Shown: positions 18,454-27,206 of the stretch, piece after piece
How the letters are laid out: every line of letters starts with the position of its first letter
How positions within the stretch are numbered: the stretch's first letter is position 1
NCBI GenBank assembly: GCA_016213325.1
Contig: JACRAY010000007.1
Location: forward strand, 1 to 64,000
Direction of reading: 5' to 3'
Source: Burkholderiales bacterium
GTDB taxonomy: Bacteria > Pseudomonadota > Gammaproteobacteria > Burkholderiales > Burkholderiaceae_C
DNA length: 64,000 nucleotides
Program-made: the position numbers and the translations under genes
The notes under the pieces: model-generated
The model's database searches: none
What the model saw: only the letters and a program-made list of their open reading frames with translations
Told to the model about the DNA's origin: nothing

Positions 18454-18506
18454 TTTGTCTATGTCTAAACCTTGATGCTAATCAATCTATTTGTTAATGT
18501 CTAACG
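18454..18506. promoter_or_regulatory. Pair of direct repeats between divergent genes, candidate IclR operators
   Basis: TTTGTCTATGTCTAA at 18454-18468 and TTTGTTAATGTCTAA at 18490-18504 match at 13 of 15 positions and are spaced exactly 36 bases apart. They fill the AT-rich gap between the MBL gene (minus, start 18443) and the iclR-like gene (plus, start 18530). This placement fits binding by the IclR protein to control both directions. Confidence 0.55.
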
Positions 18507-18529
18507 AATTCACGTAGGTAAAAACACGC

Positions 18530-19282
18530 ATGAGCGAATCTCGCGGTATCCAGAGCATCGAAGTGGGCGGCACGCTGCTGCTGGCGCTGGCCCACCTGGG
18601 GCGGCCCGCGCCGCTGAAGGACCTGGCGCGCGAGGCCGGCATGGTGCCCGCCAAGGCCCACCCCTACCTGGTGAGCTTCGGCAAGATCGGGCTGATCCAG
18701 CAGGACCCGGGCACCGGCTACTACGGGCTGGGTCCGCTGGCGCTGCAGCTCGGCCTGATCAGCCTGCAGCAGGTCGACCCGATACGGCTGGCCACGGCTG
18801 ACCTGCCCCGGTTGGCGCAGGCGGTGGGCCACACCGTGGGCGTCGCCATCTGGGGCAACCGCGGCCCGACCTTCGTGCGGCTGGAAGACGGGCCAACCGC
18901 CGTGCACGTGCACATGCGGCACGGCACGGTGGTGGCGATCCGCGGCACGGCATCGGGCCGCCTGTTCGCCGCTTTCATGCCGCGCGAGCAGGTGCTGCAT
19001 GCGCTGGAGCTGGAGGGCGAAGACCCGCACATCAGCCAGCGCTTCGAAGCCGAGCTGCGGCGCATCCGCGAGCGGCGCTTCGCGAGCATCACCGATGGCA
19101 CGGTCAAGGGCGTGTCGGCGCTGGCGGCGCCGGTGGTGGACGGCTTCGGCAAGATGGTGCTCGCCATCACGGCGATCGGGCCTAGCGCTTCACTGGACGT
19201 CGACGAGGAAGGCCCTGCGGCGAAGGAACTCGTCAAGTACGCGCAAGGCATCTCCGCCCAGCTGGGCGCCCTCAACCCCTAG
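18530..19282 (+). CDS. IclR-family transcriptional regulator
   Basis: The 250-residue regulator has an N-terminal winged helix (GIQSIEVGGTLLLALAHLGRPAPLKDLAREAGMVPAKAHPYLVSFGKIGLI, residues 6-57) and a C-terminal IclR effector domain with GNRGPTFVRLEDGPTAVHVHMRHGTVVAIRGTASGRLFAAFMP and SALAAPVVDGFGKMVLAITAIG. Such proteins sense aromatic acids and control divergent catabolic operons. It is divergent from the homogentisate operon, with a pair of direct repeats between, so it is the likely regulator. Its 3' end overlaps the convergent methyltransferase gene by 11 bases. Confidence 0.92.
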   Translation: MSESRGIQSIEVGGTLLLALAHLGRPAPLKDLAREAGMVPAKAHPYLVSFGKIGLIQQDPGTGYYGLGPLALQLGLISLQQVDPIRLATADLPRLAQAVGHTVGVAIWGNRGPTFVRLEDGPTAVHVHMRHGTVVAIRGTASGRLFAAFMPREQVLHALELEGEDPHISQRFEAELRRIRERRFASITDGTVKGVSALAAPVVDGFGKMVLAITAIGPSASLDVDEEGPAAKELVKYAQGISAQLGALNP

Positions 19283-20822
19283 CGACGAACCAGAACTCGT
19301 ACATGCCGGCGAAGGCGAAGGGGTGCGACTGTTCGTAGTCCTCCCACTCGGCGACCCCCCAGTTGGCAGCACCCGTCCCCGCAGCGGCCAGCACCGACGC
19401 GGGCGGATCCAGGCACACCAGGTCGAAGCGGTGACGGCCCAGGAGCTCCACCCAAGCTTGCGCGCCCAGCATGTGCTCGCAGGCGTTGAACAGCAGGTCG
19501 TGCAGGCCGCTGGCACAGTGGAGGTCGGGCGACATCTGCAGGGCCGGCGGAAGCTCCCCCTGCAACAGCTCGCGCCGGAACCGGCGCAGTGACTCGAGCG
19601 AGCCGTCGATACCCTCGCGCTCGATGCGGCGGCGCTGCTCGTACACCCACTGGCGCGCATGCGGGCTGTACACCGCCAGCCGCAGGAGCGCGCCCTCGTT
19701 GGCCAGCTCGCGCAGCGCCGCCGCGCCGCGCTCGAGGTCGGGGATGTGGTGCAGCACACCCATGCACTCGACCAGGTCGAAGCGCAGGCCACGCGCCGGA
19801 TACGCCAGCAGGTCCGCGCACTCGAAGTCCATGTCTTCCAGCTTCAGCTCGCGGCACTTGCGCACCGCGTAGCCCAGGCTGGCCAGGCTGAAGTCGATGG
19901 CGGTGATGTCCGACGCGGGGTACGTCGCGCGCGCGGCCACGCACTGCAGGCCCGTGCCGCAGCCGGCCAGCAGCACCTGCTCGCGCGGCGTTTCCATGAG
20001 CGGGCGCACCGCCGGCGGCCACGCATGCGCGAACGTCGGCTCCACCATCCAGCGCGGGTACGGGAAGCGCTCGTACTGGTCGCGCACCGCCGTGTCGGGC
20101 AGCGCCACGCGGGCGTTGCGGACCAGCTCGTCGCGCAGGGCCTGCTCCTGCAAGGGCTCGGTGTACAGGCGCTGCACGAGCAACGCATCGGCCTCCTCGA
20201 ACTGCGAGCGGGCCGACGGCCCCGGGTGTTCGAAGCAGGCCAGCAGACGTGCCGCTGCGGCGCCGTTCGCGGTGCGCAGCGGCCCCAGGTCTTCGTCGAC
20301 CGGCCAGACGTAGTCGCACAGGTTGGCCTGCAAGGCGAGCCACTCGAGCCCGAGGACCCACCCGAACTCGCCGGTGGACCAGCGCGCAAAGGCCTGGGCG
20401 CGCCACGCCGCCAGCAACGCCTGCCAGCGTGGGTCCGTGATGATCGCCAACGTTGCCAGCGACTGGAACAGCGGCCTGGCCGCGAGCCGCTGCACCGCGC
20501 CGTCGAGCAGGGCCGCATCGGATGGCGCCGCCAGCGCCTGTGCGACGGCCGGGTCGAGCTGCAGGTAACGCAGCAGGGCAGGCGCAAGCCTTGCGCTGCG
20601 CTCCCACGGCACCGTCAACGCCTTCAGCCACGCGCGGTCCACGTCCGGGTGGGTGGTGGATGCCTTCATGTGCATGAGCATCCACGTGAGGTCAGCGCCT
20701 GCCTGGGCATCGCCGAAGTCGCACGCCGCCTTGACGAGCGCGTCGAACGACCCCCTCAGGTCGCCGGCCCTGCGCGCTGCCGCCGCCTTGGCGACCAGCC
20801 GCTCGATCTCGTCTCGGTTCAT
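19272..20822 (-). CDS. Class I SAM-dependent methyltransferase with long helical N-terminal region
   Basis: The 516-residue protein has a roughly 240-residue helical N-terminus, then YERFPYPRWMVEP, then a Rossmann methyltransferase domain with motif I VLLAGCGTGLQCVAARA, ITAIDFSLASLGYA, DFECADLLAYP and ECMGVLHHIPDLERGAAALREL. The FPYPRW lead-in is shared by TPR-linked methyltransferases of unknown substrate. A small-molecule or protein target cannot be chosen. The ATG at 20822 has no clear ribosome site. It converges on iclR with an 11-base overlap. Confidence 0.82.
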   Translation of the reverse strand: MNRDEIERLVAKAAAARRAGDLRGSFDALVKAACDFGDAQAGADLTWMLMHMKASTTHPDVDRAWLKALTVPWERSARLAPALLRYLQLDPAVAQALAAPSDAALLDGAVQRLAARPLFQSLATLAIITDPRWQALLAAWRAQAFARWSTGEFGWVLGLEWLALQANLCDYVWPVDEDLGPLRTANGAAAARLLACFEHPGPSARSQFEEADALLVQRLYTEPLQEQALRDELVRNARVALPDTAVRDQYERFPYPRWMVEPTFAHAWPPAVRPLMETPREQVLLAGCGTGLQCVAARATYPASDITAIDFSLASLGYAVRKCRELKLEDMDFECADLLAYPARGLRFDLVECMGVLHHIPDLERGAAALRELANEGALLRLAVYSPHARQWVYEQRRRIEREGIDGSLESLRRFRRELLQGELPPALQMSPDLHCASGLHDLLFNACEHMLGAQAWVELLGRHRFDLVCLDPPASVLAAAGTGAANWGVAEWEDYEQSHPFAFAGMYEFWFVARG

Positions 20823-20900
20823 CCGTGAAGTATCCCAGAGCTCACCTCAGCTTGAGCTTTCGCAAAACCTTGCTGCCCAACCGTGTCTAGGCTCGCCCTT

Positions 20901-21899
20901 GTGAACCATCCAACTACCACGCCCGCACTCACCATCCGTTCCTTGACGCGCGACGACCTGCCCGAAGTCATCGCCATCGACGCGGCGATCGAGGGCCACT
21001 CGCGCCGCACGTACGTGGAACGCCGCCTGGCCGCCGCGCTGCGCGAGCCTGCCCTGCACGCGCAGTTTGCGGCTTGCGATGGCGAGGGACTGGTCGGCTA
21101 CCTGCTGGCGCGCGTACTGGCGGGCGAATTCGGCCGCAGCAGCGCCGGGCTCCGGCTGGAACTGGTGGGCGTGCGCCCGGACCGCCAGCGCATGGGAGCG
21201 GGCCGGCAACTGTTCGGCTTGCTGCTGCAATGGGCGGCCCGCCACGGCGTGGGCGAGTTGCGCACCATCGCGCCCTGGAACAAGGGCGCGATGCTCGGAT
21301 GGCTGCACGCATCGGGCTTCCGCCTGGCACCTGAAGTCGTGCTGGAAATGAACCCGCGCCAGGACGCACCTGCCGCGGAGCCGGACGTGACCGTGGCCAG
21401 GGGCGAAACTAACTTCGGCACACCCGAGACCAACGACCACGAGCGCATGGCCAGGGACGCCGTCGAGATCCGCACCCTGCTGCCTTCCGACATGGCCGAG
21501 ATCCTGCGCATCGACCACGCGGTCACCGGCCGCGACCGGGATGCGTACATCCGGGCCCTGCTGGTGGAGACGACCGAAGCGTCGCGCACGCGCGTGTCGC
21601 TCGTCGGCCGGCTCGACCAGGCGATCGTGGGCTTCGTGATGGCCCGCGCGGACATCGGCGACTACGGCCGCACCGAACCGGTGGCGGTGCTCGACACCAT
21701 CGGCGTCGACCCGGACTATGCAGGCAGCGGCATCGGCAGCGCCCTGCTCGGCCAGCTGGCCGCCAACGTGCTGCAACTCCAGGTGGAGCGCCTGGAGACG
21801 GTGGTCAAGGTGTCGGACCTGGAACTGCTCGGCTTCTTCCAGGCCGTCGGCTTCGGCGCGACGCAGCGCCTGTCCTTCGTACGCGGCGTGGCCGCCTGA
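20901..21899 (+). CDS. Tandem double GNAT acetyltransferase
   Basis: Two GNAT domains lie head to tail. The first starts TIRSLTRDDLPEVIAIDAAIEGHSR and holds GVRPDRQRMGAGRQL. The second starts EIRTLLPSDMAEILRIDHAVTGRDR and holds GVDPDYAGSGIGSALL. The two starts align well with each other, so they look like an internal duplication. The first glycine loop is less canonical (RQRMGAG), and one domain may be regulatory. A GTG start at 20901 is used; another GTG at 20883 is possible and neither has a strong ribosome site. It converges on the M19 gene. Confidence 0.82.
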   Translation: MNHPTTTPALTIRSLTRDDLPEVIAIDAAIEGHSRRTYVERRLAAALREPALHAQFAACDGEGLVGYLLARVLAGEFGRSSAGLRLELVGVRPDRQRMGAGRQLFGLLLQWAARHGVGELRTIAPWNKGAMLGWLHASGFRLAPEVVLEMNPRQDAPAAEPDVTVARGETNFGTPETNDHERMARDAVEIRTLLPSDMAEILRIDHAVTGRDRDAYIRALLVETTEASRTRVSLVGRLDQAIVGFVMARADIGDYGRTEPVAVLDTIGVDPDYAGSGIGSALLGQLAANVLQLQVERLETVVKVSDLELLGFFQAVGFGATQRLSFVRGVAA

Positions 21900-21906
21900 A
21901 GGCGCA

Positions 21907-22926
21907 TCAGCCGCAGAACCGCCGCATCGCCTCCAGCCAGCTGCCGCCCAGCAGCGACTTGACCTGCGCCGCCGTGTAGCCGCGCTGCAGCAGCGCGTGC
22001 GTGAGGTTGGGCAGCTTGCGCACGCTGTCGACCCCGGTCGGGTAAGACTGGCGGCCGAACGAGGCGAGCGAACCGAAGATGTCGGGCCGGCGCGTGCGCC
22101 AGTACACCACCGAAGGCGGCGCCACCACGCTCGCCTGTTCCTGGTAGGCCTCGACGTAGTCCATGCCGATGCCCACGTGTTCCACGCCTACCAGCTTCAC
22201 GAAGTGGTCCAGGTGCGTGAGCAGGTCCTCCAGCGTCGGCGTCGCGTCCGACAGCGACTGCGGCAGGCCGCACACGCCGATCACGCCGCCCTTGGCGGCC
22301 ATCGCCTTCACCGTCGCGTCGGTGGTGTTGCGGCCGTTCGGCCGCAATGCGTCGCTGTTCGAGTGGGTGCCCACCGGCGCCCGCGCAAGCGCGGTGGCCT
22401 CGGCGCGCGTGCGGTGGCCGCAATGCGACAGGTCCAGCATCACCGGCAGCTCGTTCACGCGCTGGATCAGCTCTTCGCCCAGGTAAGTGAGGCCCGCGTC
22501 GCGCTTTTCGCCGCAGCCGTCACCGAGTGCATTGGCCGTTGTGTAGGCCAGGCCCAGGAAGCGCAGGCCCATGCGAACCATGGTGTCCAGGCGCCAGAAC
22601 TCCTCGCCCGACTGGATCATGCTGGCGCCCTGCGTGCCGATCACGATGCCCAGCCGGCCCTTCTTCTTCGCAGCCACGACTTCATCGGCGGTGCGGCACA
22701 GCGCGAGCAGCGGGCTCTTGTCGATCTTGGCCAGGTAGCGCTCGAAGTTGTTGAGCGTCCGGTCCCAGTCCTCCTCCAGCGCGAACGTGACGTTGGCGGC
22801 ATTCACGCCGCCTTCCAGGGCGCGCTGCGTGAATTTCTCGTCGAGCACGTACGAAATGGCGAGGCCGTCGAAGACGAGTGCTTCGTCGTGCAGTCGGCGG
22901 GCGGTGTCGTCGGCAATGATGTCCAT
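21907..22926 (-). CDS. Divergent M19 (renal-dipeptidase-like) hydrolase
   Basis: The 339-residue TIM-barrel protein keeps three M19 metal or substrate elements: MLDLSHCGHRT (His), GTHSNSDALRPNGRN (His and Arg) and GIGMDYVE (Asp). The N-terminal HxD ligands (usually DGHND) are replaced in ALVFDGLAISYV, and the bridging Glu (usually GxEG) is Gln in IGTQGAS. It therefore belongs to a diverged branch that may hold one or no metal. From memory, a similar branch occurs in dimethylglycine-type catabolic operons. It is the last gene of the long operon, nine bases after the oxidase beta subunit. Confidence 0.82.
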   Translation of the reverse strand: MDIIADDTARRLHDEALVFDGLAISYVLDEKFTQRALEGGVNAANVTFALEEDWDRTLNNFERYLAKIDKSPLLALCRTADEVVAAKKKGRLGIVIGTQGASMIQSGEEFWRLDTMVRMGLRFLGLAYTTANALGDGCGEKRDAGLTYLGEELIQRVNELPVMLDLSHCGHRTRAEATALARAPVGTHSNSDALRPNGRNTTDATVKAMAAKGGVIGVCGLPQSLSDATPTLEDLLTHLDHFVKLVGVEHVGIGMDYVEAYQEQASVVAPPSVVYWRTRRPDIFGSLASFGRQSYPTGVDSVRKLPNLTHALLQRGYTAAQVKSLLGGSWLEAMRRFCG

Positions 22927-22935
22927 GGGGTCCTT

Positions 22936-24099
22936 TCAGGCGAGGGCGGCCGCAGCCTTGGCCGGTGCGGCGGCAAAGCGGCGGATGTGGAAGGGTTCGA
23001 TCGGGGTCGTCGTGCTGCCGGTGGCGATCAGCTCCGCCATGACGTCACCGACGCCGGGGCCGAGCTGGAAGCCATGGCCGCAGAAGCCGAAGGCGTAGTA
23101 GAGGCCGCTGGCTCTGGCGCTCGGCCCCATGATGGGGATGTCGTCCGCCATGTAGCCTTCGACGCCGCTCCAGGTGCGCAGCACGTGCAGTTTCCCCAGC
23201 GCTGGTGCGACGCGCCGCAGCTCGTGCAGCTGCGCCAGCGTGAACTGCGGCGTCACCTGCGCGCGGCGGCCGTCAAGGTGCGCGGGGTTGCGGCGGCCAC
23301 CGCCGAACACGATGTTGCCGCGCTTGACCTGGCGGAAGTACACGACTTCGTGGTCGACCGGGCTCGACACCCCGACCACCGGCACGATGCCGTAGGGCAC
23401 CGGCTCAGTGACCGCCATGGTGGGGCCGTTGGGGCGGATCGGGACGGGTTCATCGAAGGCAGCGGACATCGCGCCACCCCAGGCCCCCGAGCAGATCAAG
23501 GCGGCGGGCGCGTGCACCACCGTGCCGTCTTTCGCGCTCACACGGAAGTCTGCGCCGTCCTTCTCGACGGCCAGCACTTCGCAGTTCTCGATCACCTGCG
23601 CCCCGAGCCGCCCGGCGGCGCGGCCGAAGGCGGGCGCCGCCAGCCTGGGGTTCGCATGGCCGTCGGTCGGCGAGTACGAGCCGCCCACCAGGTCGGGACC
23701 GAAGAACGGGAAGCGCTTGCGCAACTGCGCAGGCCCGATGATCTCCAGGTCCAGCCCCCAGCCTTTCGCATCCGCCGCGTACTTCTCGATGCTGGCGAGT
23801 TGCGCTTCGGTGTGCACCACGCGCACGTGGCCGGTGGGCAGGAACTCGGCGTCTTCGCCGATCAGCGACGGCAGGCGGCCCCAGATGTCGCGCGCGCGAT
23901 GCGCCAGCGGCAGCTGCGGCAGGAAGCGGCCCTGCCGCCGCACGTTGCCGAAGTTGACGCCACTGGCCTGCTGGCCCACCAGGCCACGCTCCAGCAGCAC
24001 GACGCTCTTGCCGCGCTGGCGCAGGAAGAACGCGGCCGACGCGCCCATGAGGCCGCCGCCCACGATCACGACGTCGGCTGCGATCGGTGTCTTGCTCAT
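22936..24099 (-). CDS. FAD-dependent oxidase beta subunit (OoxB/SoxB/HcnC-like)
   Basis: The 387-residue DAO-family subunit begins ADVVIVGGGLMGASAAFFLRQRGKSVVLLERG and has the catalytic-domain end RTWSGVEGYMADDIPIMGPSA…YAFGFCGHGFQLGPGVGDVMAELI. The GFCGHG segment and overall pattern match the small oxidising subunit of opine oxidases, D-hydroxyproline dehydrogenase and hydrogen cyanide synthase HcnC. These oxidise a C-N bond of an amino-acid derivative. Its ATG overlaps the alpha-subunit stop (ATGA), supporting a stoichiometric complex with the two upstream products. Confidence 0.88.
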   Translation of the reverse strand: MSKTPIAADVVIVGGGLMGASAAFFLRQRGKSVVLLERGLVGQQASGVNFGNVRRQGRFLPQLPLAHRARDIWGRLPSLIGEDAEFLPTGHVRVVHTEAQLASIEKYAADAKGWGLDLEIIGPAQLRKRFPFFGPDLVGGSYSPTDGHANPRLAAPAFGRAAGRLGAQVIENCEVLAVEKDGADFRVSAKDGTVVHAPAALICSGAWGGAMSAAFDEPVPIRPNGPTMAVTEPVPYGIVPVVGVSSPVDHEVVYFRQVKRGNIVFGGGRRNPAHLDGRRAQVTPQFTLAQLHELRRVAPALGKLHVLRTWSGVEGYMADDIPIMGPSARASGLYYAFGFCGHGFQLGPGVGDVMAELIATGSTTTPIEPFHIRRFAAAPAKAAAALA

Positions 24100-25481
24100 G
24101 CCGGTTCCTCCACGGCCAGGCGCGCGCTCATCGGCAGCGGCTTCACCGGCCCCTGGCCGCGCAGCCGGCCTACTTGCTCGATGGGAACCTGCGCGGCGTG
24201 CGCGACGACTTCGGCCGCGGCCTGCCCACAGTAGCGGCCCTGGCACCGACCCATGCCCACGCGGCAAAGCGCCTTGGCGCGGTTCATCTCCTGGGCGCCG
24301 AGTTCGTGCACCGTGCGGCGCAATTCACCGGCACTGATGGATTCGCAGCGGCACACCACCGTCGTGTCCGCCAGCTGCGCCGCATGTTCGTGCGGCCAGG
24401 GAAATGCCTGCACCAGCCCGCGGCGGAAACGGTCCATGGTCTTCAGCCGTTTGCGCAGCTGCGCCATCTCGTCGTCCGAGGGAAAACGCGCAAGGTCCGC
24501 CATGGCGGCCAGCGCCGCCAGCCTGCCTGCCGCCTCGGCGCCGTCGGCACCGAGCACGCGTGCGCCGTCGCCGGCCAGGTAGACGCCGCGCACGCTGCTG
24601 CGGCCGTCCTCGTCGATCACCGGAAACCACTGGCGCGACTCGGCGTCGAACCGGAAGTCGCAATGGGCCAGGTCGGCCAGCTGCGTTTCGGGCCGCAGGT
24701 GATAGCCCAGGCCCACCGCATCGCAATCGAAGGCATGCTCGTGGCCGCTGGCATCGCGGACCCGCACATCGGTGACACCGCCCTCCGCGGTACCGCCGAC
24801 CCGCAGCGGCGTGATGCCGGTCAGCAGGGTCACGCCGGCAGCACGAAGCCCGGCCACTAGCTTCATGCCGTTGACCAGCACGCCGGGACGAGCAGCCAGC
24901 TTGGCCAGCGCCTTGATGCGCAGGCCGGCCACCGAGGTGTCGAGCACGGCCGCGACCTGCGCGCCGGCCTTCACGTACTGCGAAGCGACCAGGTACAGCA
25001 GCGGGCCTGTGCCCATGAACACCACGCGCCGCCCGATGGCACAGGCTTGCGACTTCAGTGCGACCTGCGCAGCGCCCAGGCTGTAGCAGCCCGCGAAGTG
25101 CCAGCCTTCCACCGGCAGCAGGCGGTCGGTCGCGCCGCTGCACACCAGCAAGGCGTCGAACGGCAGCACCGCCGTGTCGTCGCCGCGCACGACGTGCAGT
25201 TCGCCCGGCCGCACGTGCCACGCAAGCGTCTCGGGCCGGTAGTCGATGCGGCTGCGCAAGCCTTCGAAACTGCGGTGCAGCGCCTCGGCCTTGGCGGCTT
25301 CGGTGCCGTACAGCTTGTCGTAGGGCCGCGTGAAGCCTTCGGGCTGGCGCCGGTAGATCTGGCCGCCATCGCGCCGTCCTTCGTCGATGACGATGGGCTT
25401 GACACCGCACTGCACCAGCGCCTCGGCGGCCCGCACGCCGGCCGGCCCGGCGCCCACCACGATCACGCGAGGTTCGGCCAT
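24096..25481 (-). CDS. FAD/NAD oxidoreductase alpha subunit with BFD-like [2Fe-2S] tail (OoxA/HcnB-like)
   Basis: The 461-residue subunit begins VIVVGAGPAGVRAAEALVQCG (FAD site) and has a second dinucleotide site GRRVVFMGTGPLLYLVASQY near residue 155. A C-terminal cysteine region follows: VVCRCESISAGELRRTV…CRVGMGRCQGRYCG, the BFD-like [2Fe-2S] motif of OoxA, HcnB and related enzymes. It should pass electrons between the beta-subunit flavin and an acceptor. Its ATG lies inside the end of the ferredoxin gene (19-base overlap), with GGAGGC upstream, and its stop overlaps the beta gene. Confidence 0.88.
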   Translation of the reverse strand: MAEPRVIVVGAGPAGVRAAEALVQCGVKPIVIDEGRRDGGQIYRRQPEGFTRPYDKLYGTEAAKAEALHRSFEGLRSRIDYRPETLAWHVRPGELHVVRGDDTAVLPFDALLVCSGATDRLLPVEGWHFAGCYSLGAAQVALKSQACAIGRRVVFMGTGPLLYLVASQYVKAGAQVAAVLDTSVAGLRIKALAKLAARPGVLVNGMKLVAGLRAAGVTLLTGITPLRVGGTAEGGVTDVRVRDASGHEHAFDCDAVGLGYHLRPETQLADLAHCDFRFDAESRQWFPVIDEDGRSSVRGVYLAGDGARVLGADGAEAAGRLAALAAMADLARFPSDDEMAQLRKRLKTMDRFRRGLVQAFPWPHEHAAQLADTTVVCRCESISAGELRRTVHELGAQEMNRAKALCRVGMGRCQGRYCGQAAAEVVAHAAQVPIEQVGRLRGQGPVKPLPMSARLAVEEPA

Positions 25482-25774
25482 GTCGCCTCCTGGGGTGTAG
25501 TGCTGAGGCGCATGCCGTCGCGCGCGATGGTGCTGCACGAGCGCAGGCGCTCGCCCCGTTCGTCGTAGACCCAGCAGTCCTGGCACGCGCCCATCAGGCA
25601 GAAGCCCGACCGGGCCTCGCCGCCGAATTCGGAATGGCGCAGGTGGGACACGTTGCCGAGCATCGCCACCATCAGCGTGTCGCCTTCGAGCGCGCGCACC
25701 TCGCGGCCGTCGATGCTGAGCGTGATCGCGGCGCGGCCGGTCTCGCCGAGCCGCACGAAGCGTGCATGTGTCAT
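25463..25774 (-). CDS. Small [2Fe-2S] ferredoxin-like subunit (HcnA/OoxA-gamma type)
   Basis: The 103-residue protein has the plant-type iron-sulfur motif FCLMGACQDCWVY (Cys59, Cys64, Cys67) plus Cys80 in LRSCST, preceded by LSIDGREVRALEGDTLMVAML. Such small subunits complete the heterotrimeric opine-oxidase/HcnABC-type enzymes. The start is the ATG at 25774, overlapping the aldehyde dehydrogenase stop by four bases, and its 3' end overlaps the alpha subunit. Gene order (gamma, alpha, beta) and spacing support one complex. Confidence 0.88.
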   Translation of the reverse strand: MTHARFVRLGETGRAAITLSIDGREVRALEGDTLMVAMLGNVSHLRHSEFGGEARSGFCLMGACQDCWVYDERGERLRSCSTIARDGMRLSTTPQEATWPNLA

Positions 25775-27204
25775 CCGAGGTTCCCCTGGCACAGGTACTT
25801 GGTGTGCATGTATTCGTCCAGCCCCCAATGCGAGCCCTCGCGGCCGTAACCCGACTCCTTGACGCCGCCGAACGGCGCGCTCGGCGCGGCCACCGCGCCT
25901 TCGTTGATGCCGACGATGCCGGTCTCCAGCGCCGAGGCCACGCGCCAGATGCGGCGCACGTCGTTCGAGTAGAAGTAGCCGGCCAGCCCGAAGGGCGTGT
26001 CGTTGGCCAGCTGCAGCACCTCGGCTTCGTCCCCGAACCGGAAGACGGGGACGACGGGCCCGAAGGTTTCCTCGCAGGACAATTGCATGTCGCGCGTGGC
26101 GCCCGTCAACACGGTGGGCGCGTAGTAGTTGCCCTCGAGCCGCCGGCCACCGGTCACCGCCCTGGCGCCCCTGGCCAGCGCGTCGGCCACATGGCGTTCG
26201 ATCTTCTCCACGGCACGCGCGTTGATCATCGGCCCGATCTGCGAATCGGGCTGGCTCGCGGGCCCGACCTTCAGCGCACCCACGCGGGCGGCGAGCTTGT
26301 CGACGAAGCGGTCGTGCACCGCATCGTGCACGTACACCCGGTTCGGGCTGACACAGGTCTGCCCGCCGTTGCGGAACTTGGCGGCCATCAATCCTTCGAC
26401 GGCGGCGGCGATGTCGGCGTCCTCGAACACAATGAAGGGCGCATTGCCGCCGAGCTCCAGCGACAGCTTCTTCAGCGTGGCTGCCGAGTCGCGCGCCAGC
26501 AGCTTGCCCACCGCCGTGCTGCCCGTGAAGCTGATCTTGCGCACGCGCGCATCGGCCAGCCACACCCCCACCACGTCGGCGACGTGGCCGCGCGAGCAGG
26601 TCACGATGTTGAGCACGCCGGCGGGAAGGCCCGCCTCTTCGGCCAGCTTCACCAGCGCCAGCGAGGTGAGCGGCGTGTCCTCGGCGGGCTTGGCGACCAC
26701 CGTGCAGCCTGCGGCGAGGGCGGGCGCGATCTTGCGAGCGATCATGGCCGCCGGGAAGTTCCACGGGGTGATCACGGCCACTACGCCGACCGGCTCCTTC
26801 AACACCATCAGGCGCTTGGAATTCACCGGTGGCTGGATGATCTCGCCGGACGCCCGCACCGCTTCCTCGGCGTACCACTCGACGTAGCCGGCCGCGTAAG
26901 CCACCTCGCCGCGCGCCTCGGCCAGCGGCTTGCCCTGCTCGCGCGAGATCAATTGCGCCAACTCTTCGCTGTGCGATTCGATCAGGGCCAGCCAGCGCTT
27001 GAGCACCTGCGCGCGTTCACGCGCCGTGCGCGCCTTCCACGCGGGGAACGCGGCGTGCGCGGCGTCGGCCGCCCAGCGCGCGTCGACCGCCGTGCTGTCG
27101 GGCACCTCGGCGACCAGGGTTTCGTCGGCCGGGTTGCGCACCTCGAAGCCCGCACCGGCCCCCGCCGGCTGCCAGGCGCCGGCTATGAAATTGAGCACTT
27201 GCAT
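25771..27204 (-). CDS. NAD(P)-dependent aldehyde dehydrogenase (succinate-semialdehyde dehydrogenase type)
   Basis: The 477-residue ALDH has EPVGVVAVITPWNFPAAMIARKIAPALAAGCTVVAKPAEDTPLT (cofactor site), ISFTGSTAVGKLL, the general base LELGGNAPFIVF and the nucleophile segment RNGGQTCVSPNRVYV, ending FGGVKESGYGREG. The pattern is closest to GabD-type succinate- or glutarate-semialdehyde dehydrogenases. In this operon it probably oxidises an aldehyde released by the oxidase complex. Its stop overlaps the ferredoxin start (ATGA), and it starts two bases after the amidohydrolase stop. Confidence 0.9.
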   Translation of the reverse strand: MQVLNFIAGAWQPAGAGAGFEVRNPADETLVAEVPDSTAVDARWAADAAHAAFPAWKARTARERAQVLKRWLALIESHSEELAQLISREQGKPLAEARGEVAYAAGYVEWYAEEAVRASGEIIQPPVNSKRLMVLKEPVGVVAVITPWNFPAAMIARKIAPALAAGCTVVAKPAEDTPLTSLALVKLAEEAGLPAGVLNIVTCSRGHVADVVGVWLADARVRKISFTGSTAVGKLLARDSAATLKKLSLELGGNAPFIVFEDADIAAAVEGLMAAKFRNGGQTCVSPNRVYVHDAVHDRFVDKLAARVGALKVGPASQPDSQIGPMINARAVEKIERHVADALARGARAVTGGRRLEGNYYAPTVLTGATRDMQLSCEETFGPVVPVFRFGDEAEVLQLANDTPFGLAGYFYSNDVRRIWRVASALETGIVGINEGAVAAPSAPFGGVKESGYGREGSHWGLDEYMHTKYLCQGNLG

Positions 27205-27206
27205 GT

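Noticed and set aside
21718..24234. An 838-codon open frame on the plus strand
   Set aside because: It starts inside the GNAT gene in another frame and runs antisense to the dipeptidase and oxidase genes. It has no family features.
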